Assembly (NCBI GenBank): GCA_011763485.2
Contig: JAANSK020258829.1
Span: 1 to 22,347, forward strand
Reading direction: 5' to 3'
Source of the DNA: Isoetes engelmannii
Lineage: Eukaryota; Streptophyta; Lycopodiopsida; Isoetales; Isoetaceae
DNA: 22,347 nucleotides
The notes beneath the pieces are model-generated. The model was given only the letters and a program-made list of their open reading frames with translations, was not told the origin of the DNA and made no database searches. Position 1 is the stretch's first letter. Every line of letters starts with the position of its first letter. This document shows, piece by piece, positions 1 through 8,711 of this stretch. The position numbers and the translations under genes are program-made.

Positions 1-91
1 ATGTTTTTCAGAATAGTCATTTATATCTCCATATCAAATCCCTGTTATTGTGGTACATATTCTTGGTCTCATGGCCAATCTGGTCTCCTTG

Positions 92-370
92 GACGTTGAA
101 AACTCTATCCATCCATCCTATTTATAGATCAATGGAAGACTTAATTGCCAGTTATCTCATATAAGCTCCACTAAGATGTCCTTAACTTGACTGCCCCTTA
201 GACGTTGAAAACTCTATCTATCCATCCTATTTATAGAAGGAAGGAAGGAAGGAAGGAAGGAAGGAAGAATATTTTAATGTCGCATCACAAAGGCAGAGAG
301 CAATGGAAGACTTTAATTGCCTGTAATCCCATATAAGCTCCACTAAAACGTCCTTAACTTGACTGCCCCT
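92..370. repeat. Imperfect tandem duplication, about 110-bp unit
   Basis: Two adjacent copies begin with GACGTTGAAAACTCTATC at 92 and 201 and both end in CTTAACTTGACTGCCCCT (to about 200 and 370). The second copy is longer because an AAGG microsatellite and about 30 extra bases sit inside it. No coding content is visible. Confidence 0.85.
236..267 (+). repeat. (AAGG)n microsatellite
   Basis: Eight uninterrupted AAGG units lie inside the second copy of the 92-370 duplication, so the microsatellite arose or expanded after that duplication. Confidence 0.9.
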
Positions 371-820
371 AGCTAACAGCATGATGTTGTTGTCTTCCAA
401 GTACAGTGTCTATCCTAACCTTTCTAATCAAACGAAAAAGGTTGCACGAAAAGGGTCGGTTTACAAACTATTATGAGTTCTCTTTCCAATTTCTTACAAC
501 TCCATTTTTGCTACCATCAAAGCTCATCTACCATATTTGGAGTTAAATGGGACTAAAAAGAGTCTATTGCCATCAATATTTTTGTCATTGTTTTTAAAAA
601 TCTATTATTCATTCAAGAGGAATTTGCACGAAAATGCCCTACACCTATAAATAAATCCACTTCTATGTTTCCGAACATGTACCTTTAATTTCATTTCTAT
701 CCCCTCAAAGCATCTATTTTGGTGGTAGTGCCGCACTAATAATAGGTGAACTTTAGCTATATAGTGGTGGGGGCAGGTCCCATCTGGGTGTCTTATGTCC
801 CATAAGCTCCATGAGCAACC
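371..820. other. No recognisable feature
   Basis: AT-rich sequence with no open frame, RNA gene or repeat that I can support. Confidence 0.5.
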
Positions 821-868
821 TCTGTCTGTCTGTCTGTCTGTCTGTCGTTCGTTCGGTCGTTCGTTCGC
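821..868 (+). repeat. (TCTG)n / (TTCG)n compound microsatellite
   Basis: A run of TCTG units changes into TTCG/GTTCGTTCGG units. The 60-aa frame that begins just upstream is low-complexity translation of this repeat and is not annotated as a gene. Confidence 0.85.
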
Positions 869-1275
869 GAATCCTTGACCTCATGATGATGACCTTCATA
901 CATATGAATTTTTACTTGGCGAGTCAATCCCATCACCTTTCTCTATATCATATCCTAGCAGATAGATTTCTACCAAATATGAGTGGATTATAAGAGCGCC
1001 TTTCCCTTTTACTCTAGGTAATGTAGTTGCAAACACCAATGTTCAAGTGTCTGAGAAGATATTCTATATGATATATCATTTCATTGTACGCTTTAAGAAG
1101 TTATATATAAGGTGTCTTACGCGTCAATATGCTAGAGTATTTTAAGTACTCTTTTATAGGATTGGATGAACTGAGTCCTTCCCCAACTAAGTATACAATG
1201 ATGATGGCCACTTCCACAATAAAGCGTTGAAACCGTGACCTTGGACATGGCAGTTTAGGGTCTTACCACAGGATC
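869..1275. other. No recognisable feature
   Basis: I see no gene, structured RNA or mobile-element end in this stretch. Confidence 0.5.
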
Positions 1276-1800
1276 CTAAACCTGACCAAAAGTAATGTCA
1301 TGAGATCCTTTGGCAATCCAAAAAATGCACATACACCATCTTGTGCGGAACAACAAGATAATCAAGTCAATAACAGTCATTGAGTGGATGTTATCAGAAG
1401 CGGCCTTTATATCAAAGATAGCATTCATGTGAGCAAGAGAGGTGGAATTGGCGTCGAAATGAGTATGAGTATCATTGTTGGTGGAAGTAGATGGCTGGGA
1501 TGGCGTTAGAGTTGGAATTGACGTTGGTTCTTGTGCTGGTGCTTGATGTGATATTGGTGTTGTTGATGGTGCTAGGGGGGGAGGGGGGGGAGGGGGGAGG
1601 ATGGTGTTAGAGGTGGTGTATACGGTCTTGTTGCTGGGGTTAGGTTTGCTGAAGGTGGGAGATGGTGAAGTTTTTGGAGGAGCCGGTCTTCCTTGTATTG
1701 TTATTGGTGCTGGCCTCATAGATTATGATGATGAAGATGGAGATGGGGTTTTAAGTTGTAGAGGCAAAGTTTGTGGTGGAGGTGGAGCTTGAGTTGGCGG
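1276..1800 (-). pseudogene. Proline/serine/threonine-rich frame, probably decayed
   Basis: An open minus-strand frame of 147 codons (1276-1719) starts MRPAPITIQGRPAPP and includes a run of seven prolines. Proline-rich coding style continues upstream in the same frame to about 1800 (QPPTQAPPPPQ...), interrupted by one in-frame stop just before the methionine. The last third (LAHMNAIFDIKAASDNIHS...) is not proline-rich. The DNA is strongly purine-biased on the plus strand, so low complexity may hold the frame open by itself. No family is recognised. It resembles cell-wall or disordered-linker proteins in composition only, and no signal peptide is visible. I treat it as a gene relic or a low-complexity artefact. 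Confidence 0.3.
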
Positions 1801-1961
1801 TTGAGACGAGATATGCTTACTACCTCAATCAATTGTAATGATAGGAGGCAAGAACGTTTCAATAAGTGAAAGAAGTTGATTATTTAGCAGGTTGCACCCA
1901 TATGGAAATCGTAAACCCAAGAAAGCGGTTTTGCTCTTGCTTGGTGGGACATCATCATCAT

Positions 1962-2121
1962 CGTAATGTTAGGGTGGAGGCAATTATTGTCAGTTTTAGA
2001 CCTATATTATTTCCTATAATGTCATGTGGTGCATTCAAGGGGCAATTTCTCTTGCCAATGCAACGTGGTGAGTGCATATTAGGCCACATCATCGCATAAT
2101 TACCTCCACCCTAACATTACG
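1962..2121. mobile_element. Short terminal-inverted-repeat element (MITE-like)
   Basis: The sequence CGTAATGTTAGGGTGGAGGC at 1962 and its continuation (to about 1987) reappear inverted at 2096-2121 with one mismatch over about 26 bases. The unit is 160 bp with no coding capacity, the size and form of a miniature inverted-repeat transposable element. I cannot see a convincing target-site duplication, so the superfamily is unknown. Confidence 0.55.
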
Positions 2122-2132
2122 TAGAGTGAATA

Positions 2133-2213
2133 TTCCCCTGTAGGACATTCCTTGGGGTGCGGGCTTGGCTCACCCTAACGGGCTCGCCAAGTCCTTAATG
2201 TCCTACAGGGGAA
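2133..2213. repeat. Foldback hairpin, 17-bp perfect outer stem
   Basis: TTCCCCTGTAGGACATT (2133-2149) pairs perfectly with AATGTCCTACAGGGGAA (2197-2213). An inner stem, GGGCTTGGC against GCCAAGTCC with more pairs below it, extends the foldback to a TAAC-like loop, leaving one asymmetric bulge. It lies 11 bp beyond the 1962-2121 element. It could be a second MITE or a MITE-derived small-RNA precursor; no expression evidence is available. Confidence 0.65.
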
Positions 2214-2282
2214 CATTGCCCCTATCTTATTTGCTACTTATCCTTGCTCTCCATTGGTGTGCTGAAGATTTATCCACTTAGT

Positions 2283-2546
2283 TTATGCATCCATTGCCTT
2301 TGAGCCTTTGGCCAATGCTTTTGCCTTGTGGCATTTTGCTTTTGGTCGTTCATGACTGGAAAGAGATTTTTCTAATGTAGCATTTTCCTGTTTTACACTG
2401 GGATCCACAGCAGACTTTATGGTCATTTCTCGAGTTAGGTTTATGAGCTTTCTCACTTGATTTAGCTTCTGATCTTCTCTGCAATCCTGTTTCTGTTTCT
2501 CTTTAAATTTCGACACCACAGCATTAAATGGGTTAGGCAGAGCCAT
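2283..2546 (-). CDS. Small lysine-rich hypothetical protein, divergent from APC13
   Basis: An 87-codon frame starts MALPNPFNAVVSKFKEKQKQ and ends GSKAMDA-stop. The sequence is charged and probably helical (FKEKQKQD, then KLNQVRKLINLTREM), with no membrane segment, signal peptide or catalytic motif. Its composition looks like real protein rather than random frame. Its start lies only 123 bp from the APC13 start on the opposite strand, which would fit a shared bidirectional promoter. I do not recognise a family. It could be a whole small protein, the first exon of a longer minus-strand gene whose other exons I missed, or a chance frame. Confidence 0.35.
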   Translation of the reverse strand: MALPNPFNAVVSKFKEKQKQDCREDQKLNQVRKLINLTREMTIKSAVDPSVKQENATLEKSLSSHERPKAKCHKAKALAKGSKAMDA

Positions 2547-2669
2547 TGTTTGTATTCCGCCCAGTTTACGGGGAACTCCGTTTAAAGTTTTCGATCATTT
2601 TATGGATGTTTTGCTACGGAGCTCAGACATTTTTTAACCATAAAAAAAAACACAGGCGACTGATCCTTC
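2547..2669. promoter_or_regulatory. Intergenic spacer / possible bidirectional promoter and APC13 5' UTR
   Basis: Only 123 bp separate the divergent start codons at 2546 and 2670, so any APC13 promoter must lie here or overlap the minus-strand frame. I see no clear TATA box at a usable distance. The spacer contains CGGGGAACTCCG and an A-rich tract ending about 20 bp before the APC13 ATG. Confidence 0.3.
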
Positions 2670-3692
2670 ATGGCTGAAAATTTTGGACTGGGAATGCTTT
2701 TGGAGATCGTTGATGATGACTGGTTACGGGAAACGCTTCCTGACGATGGTATGTTTATTTCCTGCTAAATAACTAGATTTCAAAAATGATTTAAAAATTG
2801 AAAGATAGCATGGCGGTGCTTTTTGCTCTTTGCTATTGAAACAGTTGACATATAGATAATATACACCGCCTGTTTTTTCTCCTGCTTCCTTTTTTCTCTT
2901 CTTATGTGCATACGCTGGTAACTTTATGCTTCCTCCTATTCTTGTATGAGATCATTAGATACACACTTTGCTTATCATAACTAATCAAATGCAAGAAATA
3001 ATGTCTGTACAGTGGTGAAGTGTTCAGAATGGGAGTGATCTTGATGTAGCAAAATGTTGGAAGACCAAAATGCAATGCGATAAATTAAGATTGTGGCATA
3101 TCCAGCAGACAAAGCAGAAACCTCTATAATGTCCTCTATAATGGATAAGTACTTTTTATTGTCAACACTCTTTGCCAAACTTGCCAGGATGTACATATAT
3201 GAGTATAGGCATCACTGAATGGCCCTTTTTAATGTGTCCTTTTAATATTCTTTAACAAAATATGGACACAAGCCAAGACGATTATCTTGCTCGTTATGGT
3301 ATATGCTATTTTGTGTTTAATTCTGAACCTGTATATTGAAGTTGCATTTATATAGGGGTTTTAATATCAATTCCAGTTCGACGCATGATTGACTTTCTGA
3401 CATTTCCAGTTGGTTTGAGACATGATGACGTTAAGTATGCACTATTTCAGTCTTATGGTACAGTAATGTTCAAAATAATAAGTGCATTCCTATGTGATTT
3501 TTGGCAGACATTCCATTTCCAGCAGGGGTAGTCCCTCCAACAGACGATATGGAAGAATCAAGTGAGAGCTCTTTTTTGTGATGTGGGTTTCTTTTGTGGA
3601 TGATGTTTCTTGTTTTTGTTTCTGCAGCCCAAGAACAGCAATTGGCTCTTCAAGACAAGTGGACTGAGTTGGGACTTCACACTATACAATAG
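2670..3692 (+). CDS. APC13: Anaphase-promoting complex subunit 13 (APC13 / BONSAI), three exons
   Basis: Exons are 2670-2748, 3508-3561 and 3628-3692. All splice sites are GT-AG and phases agree, giving 65 residues; the Arabidopsis protein, recalled from memory, has about 63. The N-terminus MAENFGLGMLLEIVDDDWLR is followed by ETLPDDDIPFP, the family's signature (compare [27 protein letters not shown] in Arabidopsis). The C-terminus has the acidic TDDMEEST stretch and a conserved tryptophan (DKWTELGLHTIQ). APC13 is a small structural subunit that stabilises TPR subunits in the APC/C ubiquitin ligase, which targets cyclins and securin in the nucleus. Intron 1 is 759 bp and intron 2 only 66 bp. 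No damage is seen, so the gene looks functional. A divergent small frame lies upstream and a foldback cluster directly downstream. Arabidopsis BONSAI is known for methylation spreading from a nearby LINE. Confidence 0.93.
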
Positions 3693-3717
3693 AGATAGTC
3701 CCTGGTATGCCATATAG

Positions 3718-3838
3718 TATGTGAAATAACCATGTTGACATGGTTATTTCACATATATGTTGACATATCAAATATTTGCAACATATGAAATAACCATGTC
3801 AACATATATTATCAAATATATGCAAATATTTGATATGT
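3718..3838. repeat. Foldback cluster immediately 3' of APC13
   Basis: Two nested palindromes lie here. TATGTGAAATAACCATG (3718-3734) pairs perfectly with 3739-3755 around a 4-nt loop, and ACATATCAAATATTTGCA (3763-3780) pairs perfectly with 3821-3838. A third copy of the first arm (CATATGAAATAACCATGTCAACATAT) sits in the second loop. It starts 26 bp after the APC13 stop, so it probably lies in the 3' UTR. It is AT-rich and MITE-like. Confidence 0.85.
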
Positions 3839-4334
3839 TTGTGTTCTATTTGTAATTGTCTACTGTCGCATGAAGTTTTCTTTCAAGAGCATGATTTGTT
3901 GCACCTTTTATTAGATTGAAATCATGTTGACCATTGATTTCTTGTCTGCTTAGTCTTTTGCAATGACGTTATGCTTATTGCAGCAGAAATCTGGTCACTT
4001 GGGCGGTAATGGATGTCCTTCGGGGCTGAATAACATCATTGGCTTGATTTGATGCTGTTTTTACTTGTATCTGACATGTTTGGCTCTTGAAGCCTACTTC
4101 TGGATTAGCTTTAACGGTTTTTTCAGTAGTGGTGTATCATCACAATAGCGATGCACTATTGTTGTTTAGCTTCTCACCTTCATCTATATCTGTTCCAATT
4201 GCAGAAATATCAAGAATGCTAATGCAAGTGTTCTTGCTTACATCAAATAGTCATATGGCATTAATTTAAGCATCTGGCTGGTATGCAAGTGAGATCATGC
4301 CAACTATAACAGATAAGCATCGCATTCAAAAAGA
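3839..4334. other. No gene seen
   Basis: AT-rich sequence downstream of APC13, with no supported exon. The segment GAATGCTAATGCAAGTGT near 4214 recurs near 4815, suggesting diverged local duplication. Confidence 0.45.
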
Positions 4335-4570
4335 GAATGTACTCAACCATTGGGTCAATTGGCCAATGTTCGTCGTCTTCTAAGCTGCCAGATGCCAAGT
4401 TGCTATATGCGTTGTAAGCAATTACAGGGGCATTCTCTAATAATGCCAAATTTAACTTAAAACTTCTAACAAGGATGTACTCAACCATTATGTCGAATGG
4501 CATTTCTAAGCTGCCAGATGTATTCTAGTGATTACAAGGGCATTCCCTAATACCTAATTTAACTCTAAAT
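4335..4570. repeat. Diverged tandem duplication
   Basis: Two units start with (G)GATGTACTCAACCATT or GAATGTACTCAACCATT at 4335 and 4473. Both contain TTCTAAGCTGCCAGATG and then ATTACAaGGGCATTCyCTAAT followed by AATTTAACT. The first unit has about 35 bp extra. Confidence 0.8.
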
Positions 4571-5508
4571 TATCATTTACAAGATCTAGCTATTAAAGCA
4601 AAATACTTGTTGCGTTAGCCTTGAACTAATCATGTTGCAATGTCGCACGTCCTCTAAGCTTTATTATCATTGCCATGTTGAGCATATGTTAGAGAGAACC
4701 AGATAGATTATATATTTGTCACTCACTTCATTAAACACTTGTTTTTGGAACATCCAAGCTTCTTGATTTCTTAGAGGACATGGGTCACTGCGGCGCTTCA
4801 GTTGCACAAGCATGAGGAATGCTAATGCAAGTGTGGCAAGCAGTGGGCTTTTATGTCAAGTGACCCATGTCCATCTTCTAAATTGCCATATGTTTGTAAA
4901 CATTGCTGATAATGTTTCATTCCACTAACATATTCCTAAATTGGTCAATAGCTTTGTTGGTTAAGTGTGCCTAATGGGACCATTCATAAAGCTATACTTG
5001 GCAAGGAGGTACTACACATTTCTCTGCAATATTTGAAGTCCACTCCAATTCATGACTTTTGTTGTTCCTGTATTAGATCCTCCTATATACCAAATTATCC
5101 ATCATGTTTGGAATGGAATACCAAATTATCAATCATGTGTGGCATTCCTGGGATGAGGCCTACCCAATTGGGTTTTCTTACTTCAAGCTTGTGTCTTTCT
5201 TTGTTCTGTCCACCCACTTCGAATGCATAATAGGTATCCCACAAAAAATCAAGTAGCAAACAAAGATATAATTCAAATAAATAAAGACCCCTTGTTGTTT
5301 TGTAGTCGAAGGGTTGACTTGTGAAAGTAGACAAACATATATGTTGTTGACACATACGACTTATTTTGCAATGGTTGTACTAACGTTTTGGCATATGTAT
5401 GTATGTTCAAGCTGCGCCTATCGTCGCACGCTTCATATGAATATGCACCAAAACAACAAAATGGATTAAGGGGATATTTAATTGATGTCGATGGTTTTTA
5501 TCTATTAG
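4571..5508. other. No gene seen; short local repeats
   Basis: GGACATGGGTCACT (4776-4789) recurs inverted at 4859-4872, and TACCAAATTATCcATCATGT is duplicated about 30 bp apart near 5087-5135. Open frames here are short and overlap on both strands without recognisable protein sequence. Confidence 0.45.
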
Positions 5509-5793
5509 GTGTTATGGCCCCTATGGGACCAAATCACAAAGAGAACTTAAAGCACCACACCCGATGTCACGGGTTTGAGTATGAGCAACATCAGTCTACT
5601 AATGGGGGCTTTGAAATCCATTAGCCTGAGGCCACAGATTCGAGATTGGCCATATGTAATATACAATCATATGGAGCAGCTCCTTATATAAGGTATCGTG
5701 ATCTGGAGTAGATTGGCTTCATGTGATACACATAATGCGTAAGAGATTGTGTCATGAATAAATGACAAGTCTTTCAAAGAAGACAAAAAAAGG
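5509..5793 (+). mobile_element. SINE-like element, diverged copy 1
   Basis: This aligns along its length with the 5982-6291 copy: CACACCCGATGTCACGGGTT, then TAATGG..GCTT, then CCTGAGGCCACAGATTC, then TCCTTATATAA, then GATTGGCTTC, ending in an A-rich tail. The B-box-like part is degraded (GGTTTGAGT). No target duplication survives; the 3' side runs into a run of 13 G at 5795-5807. Confidence 0.5.
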
Positions 5794-5895
5794 TGGGGGG
5801 GGGGGGGACAGAAAGAAGATCTTGCATGTTTCTTAAGGTTTGAGATTCTCTGCTGACCTTAACGAGCATTTGTGTCCATATCCGTATAACTGGAA

Positions 5896-6749
5896 TCAGG
5901 GTTGCCCTTAAGGGGCTATTTATAGCTAAATGGCTATATTTTGAATATTTTCGAAGTCAGGATACTAAGCTAAGTAGGTTAGTCCTTCGGGACATGGTCT
6001 ACTGGCAGGACCTTAAACCGCCACACCCGAGGTCACGGGTTCAAACCTGGCCAATGTCGGTCTAATAATGGAGAGCTTAAAATTCCATTGCCCTGAGGTC
6101 ATGGGTTCAAGTATGATCAATTGGTCCTTATATAATGGATAATCACATGCAAAGCAGCTCCTAGCATAGAATCAGAATGATCGCGGCTGGGAGTGCATTG
6201 GCTTCCATGTGTTCTGTAGAATAAAGTGAAGTAGAATGTAATCATGATGTGATGATGAATAGACTGACGGCCTTCAATAAGAAAAAAAGTGAGTAGGTTA
6301 TTATTGAAAATACTTTTTATTATTTTGCCAAAATTTTACATTCCATCCTTCTGCCTTTCTTAAATTAGCCATGCATTTTAAAGTTTAAATCTAGAGCTTC
6401 GTCTCCATTCCTACAAAACTAAGTGTTTAGGATCATAGATTCGCCCCTTATCACTCTTGTAGATCAACTAATTCCTTGCTAGCCCCGGTGATCCATATTA
6501 GAATACTAAAAAAATTGGTAATAACTGCTCATTTATAGCTAAATATGTATGTATTTTTAGGATATTAAGTCTCTTTGAGTTATTGAAATCTAACCTTATT
6601 TTTTCAATTACCACATCGACAACATTTGCCTAAATTTCTATGAAACAATTTAAGTCAAAGAAGTAATTGCCAACATGACTAATATAGGAAACTTATTATT
6701 CGCCTAACCTTCTAAATTATGTCGATGCATGACCTTAAGGGCAACCTGA
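5896..6749. repeat. Widely spaced inverted repeat enclosing the SINE
   Basis: TCAGGGTTGCCCTTAAGG (5896-5913) reappears inverted at 6733-6749 as CCTTAAGGGCAACCTGA, with a one-base gap. Subtracting the SINE and its target copy leaves about 535 bp between the ends, plausible for an old DNA element into which the SINE jumped. A direct repeat around ATTTATAGCTAAAT (5928 and 6530) also flanks the SINE. Confidence 0.4.
5982..6291 (+). mobile_element. tRNA-like SINE with 9-bp target duplication
   Basis: A 310-bp non-coding unit is flanked by AGTAGGTTA on both sides (5973-5981 and 6292-6300) and ends in an A-rich tail. It holds RNA polymerase III-type internal promoter motifs: A-box-like TGGTCTACTGG (5995-6005) and B-box-like GGTTCAAACC (6038-6047), 32 nt apart. 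A second B-like block, GGTTCAAGT, lies at 6104-6112, so the head may be dimeric. Such elements rely on LINE machinery for mobility. A related copy lies about 190 bp upstream in the same orientation. Confidence 0.7.
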
Positions 6750-7479
6750 CTGGAATATCTTCTTCGATTCAAGCAACATATTCTAATCATTTTCTTCAAG
6801 TATTTGACTGGTAATCAAAATCTGAATCTAGAAGAGCAAGAGCATACGTGTTCTCTAGTTTCTGAGGAAGACTTCAAACCGACATCTTTCTAAGCACTTG
6901 CAGATGTTTCATCATCTTCACTTTCATCCATGGATTTGGTGCTAGTTTTTGGGAAGACAGAAGAATTGACATTGCAGAACTTAGATTGTTGCTTGAAAGC
7001 TTCCATCTTTTCAAATGTTGGCTCAGTTTTTGAGCTCCTATTGTTGTTGCTTGAGCATATTCCTTGTCTCTTCCAACATGACTGCATACCATTTTTCATC
7101 TAACTATAAAGCACCAATTCATTAATTTGGAAACCATACAATCTTGTTTTGCTCCAAGTAGCTCGGAGCAGGCCTATAAAGTGTAGTTTGTAAACTGTTT
7201 TAGTGCCTCTGAAGCAAATTGGCCTTCAAGTTACTCAATAACCGCAAAATAATATACTTTGCTTACGGTCAACTTCATGGTCACCAAAATACAACCTCTT
7301 TTAGATTGTATTGAAGTATTATTGTATTGAAGTATTATCTGCACTTCAGAGTAAATGAATCAGGGTTGTGAGGATCGCCATTGTGATTTTACTTGTCAAG
7401 AAAACAACATAATATAAACAAGAGCATTCGTGGTCCAATAATTACAGCATACATGAAGTTTAGAAGAACGTCTTGGTCG
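6750..7479. other. Unassigned; one exon-like stretch on the minus strand
   Basis: On the minus strand, an acceptor-like GCTTTATAG is followed at about 7103 by an open stretch reading LDEKWYAVMLEETRNMLKQQ, after which that frame closes. An overlapping frame (6890-7099) stays open to FEKMEAFKQQSK and an acidic SMDESEDDETSASA end. It could be a gene relic. I could not connect it to the BRF-type gene upstream or to any family. Confidence 0.25.
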
Positions 7480-7880
7480 TCACCCAATTCCTTCCCACTT
7501 ATTCATGACAGCCATCACCTTAGACCAGGTCGCCTCGTGCAGGAAGATCCATTTCTTCTTGTCTTTGACCTCTTTGACTTTGAGAGTAGTCGTCGCCAAG
7601 TCTGGAGTTCCAGTTGGAATACAAAAGGCTAGGAAGATCTTTGACGTTTGAAGAAATATTTGCAGGAATGCTTCTGCAGCTATATCAAAGAGAGAAGGCG
7701 CCGGTGAACATCCTTGCCTGATGCCTCTTTTAATTTCAAAACTAGATAAGGTCTCGCCATAGAGTAAAACTGATGTATGCATAGAGTACAATAACTTCTT
7801 AACGTTATTAGTGAAAGCTTCACCACATCCCAGCTTTAGTATCATTTTATCCAAGAAGCTCTCTATAATAACTCTTTCTT
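7480..7880 (-). mobile_element. LINE (non-LTR retrotransposon) reverse-transcriptase fragment
   Basis: The minus-strand frame reads ERVIIESFLDKMILKLGCGE, a diverged form of the DRVxWxFLxxxLxKxGFG block, then LLYSMHTSVLLYGE, then RGIRQGCSPAPSLFDIAAEA, the classic RGxRQGCPLSPxLFxLxxE block of LINE reverse transcriptases. The catalytic YADD block and the rest of ORF2 are absent, so it is truncated at both ends. It starts about 20 bp after exon 10 of the BRF-type gene and runs in the same direction, as if inserted in that intron. No A-tail or target duplication was recognised. Confidence 0.85.
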
Positions 7881-8263
7881 CGCTAGGCCTAACGTTTACA
7901 TATGGTCAGCTACAGATTGGACTTGAAATTCAAGCTCTTTCGTCTTGCTCTCAAACTCCTCTGCCTGTTACAAACAACAGAACAAACATCTTTTCAGGCT
8001 AAGCAATACATGGTAACATGAGCTTGATATCAAGCCCTCACGGTTAAGCTTCCTATTGCAATATTCTCAAACTCAATTGACTGCTTTCTCAGGGTGGATT
8101 CACATATATGTACGACACTTATCTAGTTAAGAACCATCAAGAAAGAGAGATTATATTAATGTCTATTAGAGAAACAAAGAATAATATAAACAACAGCTAT
8201 ACTAAGAATTTGTTTGAAGCAATAGGGCGACATCATGCACACAAAACTGTGCCAGTGACCTAC

Positions 8264-8331
8264 ACAAGAGGATAAAATGCTTTCTTTGTTTATTTTGACA
8301 AGAGGATAAAATGTTTTCTTTGTTTATTTTG
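8264..8331. repeat. 34-bp tandem duplication
   Basis: ACAAGAGGATAAAATG plus TTTCTTTGTTTATTTTG occurs twice in a row (8264-8297, 8298-8331) with one mismatch. It lies in the interval between exon 9 and the inverted exon 8, where one inversion breakpoint must be. Confidence 0.9.
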
Positions 8332-8417
8332 GTTCTGTTAGTGATACAGTCTTATTTGTCTAGTTTCTTATTCGTATATTTGAAGAATGTACTTATGAAT
8401 TCTAGTTTTTGTTGTAA

Positions 8418-8495
8418 ACGGGGAGGAGGCCAAGTGGTGTGTGTGGCGCAGCTTTATATCTCTCAGCACTTATTTATGGCTTTGAGTGCACAAAG
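8418..8495 (+). pseudogene. BRF1: Exon 8 of the BRF-type gene, inverted relative to the rest
   Basis: Twenty-six codons read TGRRPSGVCGAALYLSALIY then GFECTK, followed by a GTGATG donor. This is the strongly conserved second-cyclin-repeat block of BRF proteins (GRKPSGLCGAALY..). Its phase (0/0) fits exactly between exon 7 (ends at 8574) and exon 9 (starts at 8122), and it lies physically between them, yet on the opposite strand. The base pair before it is AA rather than the AG acceptor. It is best explained as a small inversion within the gene, although insertion of an exon from another copy is possible. Confidence 0.85.
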
Positions 8496-8711
8496 GTGAT
8501 GTTATATGGCCATGAACTCCTATTCTGTTTCCATCAAACAATCTACATAGAGAAACACTACTTAGGGAAAAACCTGTATTCAGTCCCGCTTCATACTTGG
8601 AACAAGCCGCAAAGCAATATTAGCCATGGAATAATGTTTCCTTCCACCGGATTCCCCGCTTCTACATAAAAGGCCTGACGGCCGGTGTCCCTTGAATATT
8701 GCTAGCATGAA

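Noticed and set aside
236-267. Short repeats read as a CRISPR array or telomeric tract
   Set aside because: AAGG units have no spacers and do not match the plant telomere repeat. The plant setting also excludes CRISPR.
2981-3196. 71-codon minus-strand frame
   Set aside because: It lies wholly inside intron 1 of APC13 and has no recognisable protein features.
5795-5807. Run of 13 G as a regulatory G-quadruplex
   Set aside because: A single homopolymer run next to a SINE tail is better explained by slippage; there is no set of four separated G tracts.
6031-6050. tRNA gene suggested by GGTCACGGGTTCAAACC
   Set aside because: No acceptor stem or anticodon arm can be folded around it. The target duplication and A-rich tail make it the head of a SINE.
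6890-7103. Minus-strand exon-like stretch (LDEKWYAVMLEETRN) as the next BRF-type exon
   Set aside because: The residues do not fit the BRF homology domain convincingly, and the LINE fragment separates it from exon 10.
8311-8669. Two plus-strand open frames taken as separate small proteins
   Set aside because: Only 8418-8495 carries conserved sequence, as the inverted BRF-type exon. The rest is intron.
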